NCBI GenBank assembly: GCA_003242205.1
Contig: QGUR01000184.1
Coordinates: 1 to 8,909, forward strand
Length of the DNA stretch: 8,909 nucleotides
Direction of reading: 5' to 3'
From: Chloroflexota bacterium
Lineage (GTDB): Bacteria; Chloroflexota; Anaerolineae; Aggregatilineales; Phototrophicaceae
Under the pieces are notes generated by a model. It was not told the origin of the DNA and ran no database searches. It saw nothing but the letters and a program-made list of their open reading frames with translations. Both the position numbers and the translations under genes were made by a program. Positions 6,721 through 8,909 of this stretch are shown piece after piece; the stretch's first letter is position 1; each line of letters starts with the position of its first letter.

Positions 6721-8247
6721 TCACGGAACCGGATCGACGTAATAGGTCGAACCCTGACCTTCGGCGGTCCAGCCCGTCAGGCCGCCATAGCTGACCTGCC
6801 ACCATGCCAGCCCTGCGGGATCGCACTGCGGCCCCGACAACACTTCAAAGACTGCGCCGGCGGGGATCTGGCCAATGATCTGCGCCTGCAGCGATGGCGA
6901 TATCCGCAGGTTGTTCGGCAATCCGGGCGTCACGCGGCCCAGACCGCCGGGCGCGAGGCGCGAACCGATAAAGCCGGGACATACTTCGGGCTGCTGTTGT
7001 TGCTGCGGGGCCAGCGGCGGTTCCTCGATGCCACCCTGCGGCTGCTGCACCAGCAGATTGAACGGCTGCACGACGGAGCTGCCAAGCGGCGTGCTATCGA
7101 CGACGCGGACTTCGCCGGGAAAAACATCGAGTTCGATCTGGTTCCATTCCCCTTCGACGTACTGGTAGTAGATGACCCAGCCGGCGCTGTTCTGCGCCAG
7201 AAACCCGTCCGGCGTTCCGGTCAGGAACCGGCTGCTTGCCGGAAACACGACCTGCGCCTGCGAGCCGTCGCGGTAGACGATGACGCCGTTCGGATTGCTG
7301 TCCGATCCCTGAATGACAAAGGCGTTGCCATCCAGAACCCACTGGGCCTGACGCAGATCGAGGTCCGCCGGGTTGAAATAGACCACCGGAGCAAGCGCTT
7401 CATTGCCTTCGCGTTCGCTCATGCGGATCGGAACGCCTTCGGCGTAATACTCAACCACATTGGCGGGCGGCAACATAGCGGCGATTTCGCCCGTCGGGTA
7501 GCTGGTATTTTGCGTCGTGTAGAGCAGTTCGTTGGTCAGCTCTAGCGACTGGCCGAAGATCGTGTAGAAGCGATCGGTCGACTGATAAAGCTGGTCGGTC
7601 GCCGGGTTCCAGACATAGTAGGGGCTTTCAAACGGCCCTTCGCAGGCATAACAACTGCCGACGAACAGGATGCCCTCGGAACGCCACGACTCCGGCATCG
7701 GGAAAACGTTAAACGGTTCGAGGCCCAGACGGGCGTTGATGGCGTCCATCGTTATCTGGTTCGTCGTCTGCCCGGTCGCGGGATCGACGATGAAGAAGCC
7801 GCCGTTCAGGTCATAGGTTTCGCGATCATCAAAACCAACATAGGCAACCGCGAGATGGCTGCCATCCGGGCTAAACCCGGCGAGCAGATAGGCCTCGACA
7901 TCCGGCACGGGAGCGCTGGCGAAGGTGCAGCACGTCCCCGTTTGCAGATCCATGATGGCGACCGGCGGCGCGCCCGGCGCATCCCCATGTCCCCACAAAG
8001 CAACCGCCGCATAGCGCTGGTTGCCGGAAATCGCGACATCTGCCAGCCCGACGGGACCGGAGCCAAAGGCAGTCGCCGGAATCGTCCAGCGGTCGGTGAC
8101 GCCGTTCGGCGTCAGCACCACCAATTCGCCGCTCGCGCCCGCCTCGCCGGTGTGCGAAAAGAGCACGACTTCCCATGCCGAGATTCCCTGAGCCTGAAGT
8201 GAAACCGGAGCCAGAACGAAGAGCAGGACCAAGCAAAGCCAGCGCAT
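6721..8247 (-). CDS. Exported protein with propeller-like body and C-terminal SH3b domain
   Basis: The 508-aa protein starts with a signal peptide (about 1-19, hydrophobic core LCLVLLFVLAPVSLQA, cleavage probably near Ala19). No lipobox is visible, so it is likely secreted or periplasm/wall-associated. Residues ~25-395 hold WD40/PD40-like repeats, for example FSPDGSHLAVAYVG (125-138) and WVLDGNAFVIQGSD (303-316). A Gln/Pro linker follows (400-421, five Gln in a row). The SH3b domain at ~425-503 has LRISPS, IGQIPAGAVFEVLSGP and AWWQVSYGGLTGW, typical of domains that bind wall or peptide ligands. Cys199-x-x-Cys202 and the pair Cys423/Cys475 may form disulfides. AAGGA (8259-8263) is 11 nt before ATG. 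No enzyme motif is recognised; a binding or surface role is inferred. Confidence 0.85.
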   Translation of the reverse strand: MRWLCLVLLFVLAPVSLQAQGISAWEVVLFSHTGEAGASGELVVLTPNGVTDRWTIPATAFGSGPVGLADVAISGNQRYAAVALWGHGDAPGAPPVAIMDLQTGTCCTFASAPVPDVEAYLLAGFSPDGSHLAVAYVGFDDRETYDLNGGFFIVDPATGQTTNQITMDAINARLGLEPFNVFPMPESWRSEGILFVGSCYACEGPFESPYYVWNPATDQLYQSTDRFYTIFGQSLELTNELLYTTQNTSYPTGEIAAMLPPANVVEYYAEGVPIRMSEREGNEALAPVVYFNPADLDLRQAQWVLDGNAFVIQGSDSNPNGVIVYRDGSQAQVVFPASSRFLTGTPDGFLAQNSAGWVIYYQYVEGEWNQIELDVFPGEVRVVDSTPLGSSVVQPFNLLVQQPQGGIEEPPLAPQQQQQPEVCPGFIGSRLAPGGLGRVTPGLPNNLRISPSLQAQIIGQIPAGAVFEVLSGPQCDPAGLAWWQVSYGGLTGWTAEGQGSTYYVDPVP

Positions 8248-8284
8248 CAGTCATCGAGTCCTTTCCGTAGCAGCAGATAACTGG

Positions 8285-8290
8285 ATTATA
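8285..8290 (-). promoter_or_regulatory. -10 box for the SH3b protein gene
   Basis: On the minus strand this is a perfect TATAAT, 37 nt before the ATG. No good -35 word is found 16-19 nt upstream (best CTGGCC), so the promoter may need an activator or be weak. Confidence 0.45.
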
Positions 8291-8373
8291 TGACGTTTAA
8301 CTATGGGGGCCAGTTCCCGCTGCAACGCAAAGCACCGGCCGGCAACGGCGTTCGCGGAATATCGGAAAGCAGC

Positions 8374-8877
8374 CTAGCGGTTGTCAGAGGCGCGCCCAGC
8401 CAGCAGCGCGGCGGTTTTCTCGGCGAGGCGGCCCAACTCGCGCATCCAGCGCTCCGCCAGCGCCTTGCGGCGGTCGTTTGCCGCCTCGAAAGCTGCCTGC
8501 GCCTGCGCCATGATGTTGAGCGCCGAAGCCGGCTCGCCACGGCGCATGTACGTCAGCGCCAGATAGTAGAGCGTTTCGGGCCGTTTGGGATCGACCCGGT
8601 ACGCGGTCATGAACCGTTCGAGCGCCGTATCCCAGTCCTGATTGCGGTAGGCCAGCATGCCCAGACCATAATGCGCCAGCATTTCATAGGGAAAGTGTTC
8701 CAGCGCGCGCTGAAAATCGGCCTCCGCCTCGGCCAGCGCACCGTCTTCATACTGAAAGAAGCCGCGCGCCGCGTAATACTCGGCCTTTGTCGGCAGCAGT
8801 TCAATCGCGTAATTCATGGCGTCGATTGCTGCGTCGAAGTTGCCTTTACGATACGCCCCAAGCCGCGTTTTAAGCAT
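8374..8877 (-). CDS. TPR repeat protein (possibly 5'-incomplete)
   Basis: These 167 aa hold four helix-turn-helix repeats of the TPR type, at about 3-29, 32-64, 66-97 and 100-133. Each carries the usual G/A-x-x-Y spacing (for example YYAARGFFQYEDGALAEAEADFQRAL), followed by a charged helix to the end. TPRs act as scaffolds for protein binding; the partner is unknown. No signal peptide or enzyme domain is visible. ATG 8875-8877 has only a G-rich GGGGGCG as a possible ribosome site. The frame is open without a stop to the window edge at 8909, so the real start may lie outside and this ATG could be internal. The stop is 126 nt before the SH3b gene on the same strand; no clear terminator lies between, so read-through is possible. 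Confidence 0.8.
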   Translation of the reverse strand: MLKTRLGAYRKGNFDAAIDAMNYAIELLPTKAEYYAARGFFQYEDGALAEAEADFQRALEHFPYEMLAHYGLGMLAYRNQDWDTALERFMTAYRVDPKRPETLYYLALTYMRRGEPASALNIMAQAQAAFEAANDRRKALAERWMRELGRLAEKTAALLAGRASDNR

Positions 8878-8909
8878 TGTGTCGCCCCCAAACGCAGTAA
8901 GCCCACAAG

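Noticed and set aside
7871..8254. 127-aa frame starting at ATG 8252-8254, with AAGGA only 4 nt upstream
   Set aside because: It overlaps the SH3b protein in another frame, has no domain, and lacks the clear signal peptide seen in the 8247 frame.
8310..8350. GC-rich CCGGCCGG segment after the TPR gene as a terminator
   Set aside because: The self-complementary part is only 8 bp with no loop and no T tract on either strand.

Overview
The window looks like ordinary chromosomal DNA of a moderately GC-rich free-living bacterium. The best guess is a member of the Chloroflexota (Anaerolineae-like). This rests on remembered family resemblance: a C-terminal SH3b domain of the 'GRVTPGLPNNLR...WW.V.Y.G.TGWTAEG' type, a membrane-anchored LysM/L,D-transpeptidase with an upstream peptidoglycan-binding-like region, and a small TPR protein. 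It is inference, since no rRNA or other phylogenetic marker is present. I see no phage, insertion sequence, CRISPR array, tRNA, rRNA or toxin-antitoxin gene.

Layout. (1) 22-1986, minus: an S9-family serine peptidase (prolyl-oligopeptidase fold, intact Ser-Asp-His triad). (2) 1987-2418: a 432-bp intergenic region of lower GC. It holds a candidate terminator for the upstream gene, a good sigma70-type promoter, and a ~110-nt leader or small RNA that ends in a textbook intrinsic terminator just before the peptidase ribosome binding site. (3) 2419-4185, minus: a membrane-anchored LysM + YkuD L,D-transpeptidase whose usual S-H-G-C-x-R motif reads T-Y-G-C-V-M. (4) 4295-4639, minus: a small single-domain cupin with its own promoter. 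(5) 4640-4833: a divergent promoter region. (6) 4834-6327, plus: a GH13 alpha-amylase-family enzyme, followed after 12 nt by (7) 6340-6708, plus: a small hydrophobic membrane protein, probably co-transcribed. (8) 6721-8247, minus: an exported protein with a propeller-like body, a Gln/Pro linker and a C-terminal SH3b domain, converging on gene 7 with a 12-nt gap. (9) 8374-8877, minus: a TPR protein whose frame stays open to the window edge, so its true start may lie outside.

How the genes relate. Cell-envelope functions (L,D-transpeptidase, SH3b export protein, small membrane protein) sit beside cytoplasmic peptide and glucan hydrolysis (S9 peptidase, GH13). Apart from the GH13/membrane-protein pair and a possible cupin to transpeptidase read-through, the genes look like separate transcription units. 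I found no convincing new multi-gene system. The most interesting non-coding signal is the promoter-hairpin-terminator unit at about 2018-2127 upstream of the peptidase.
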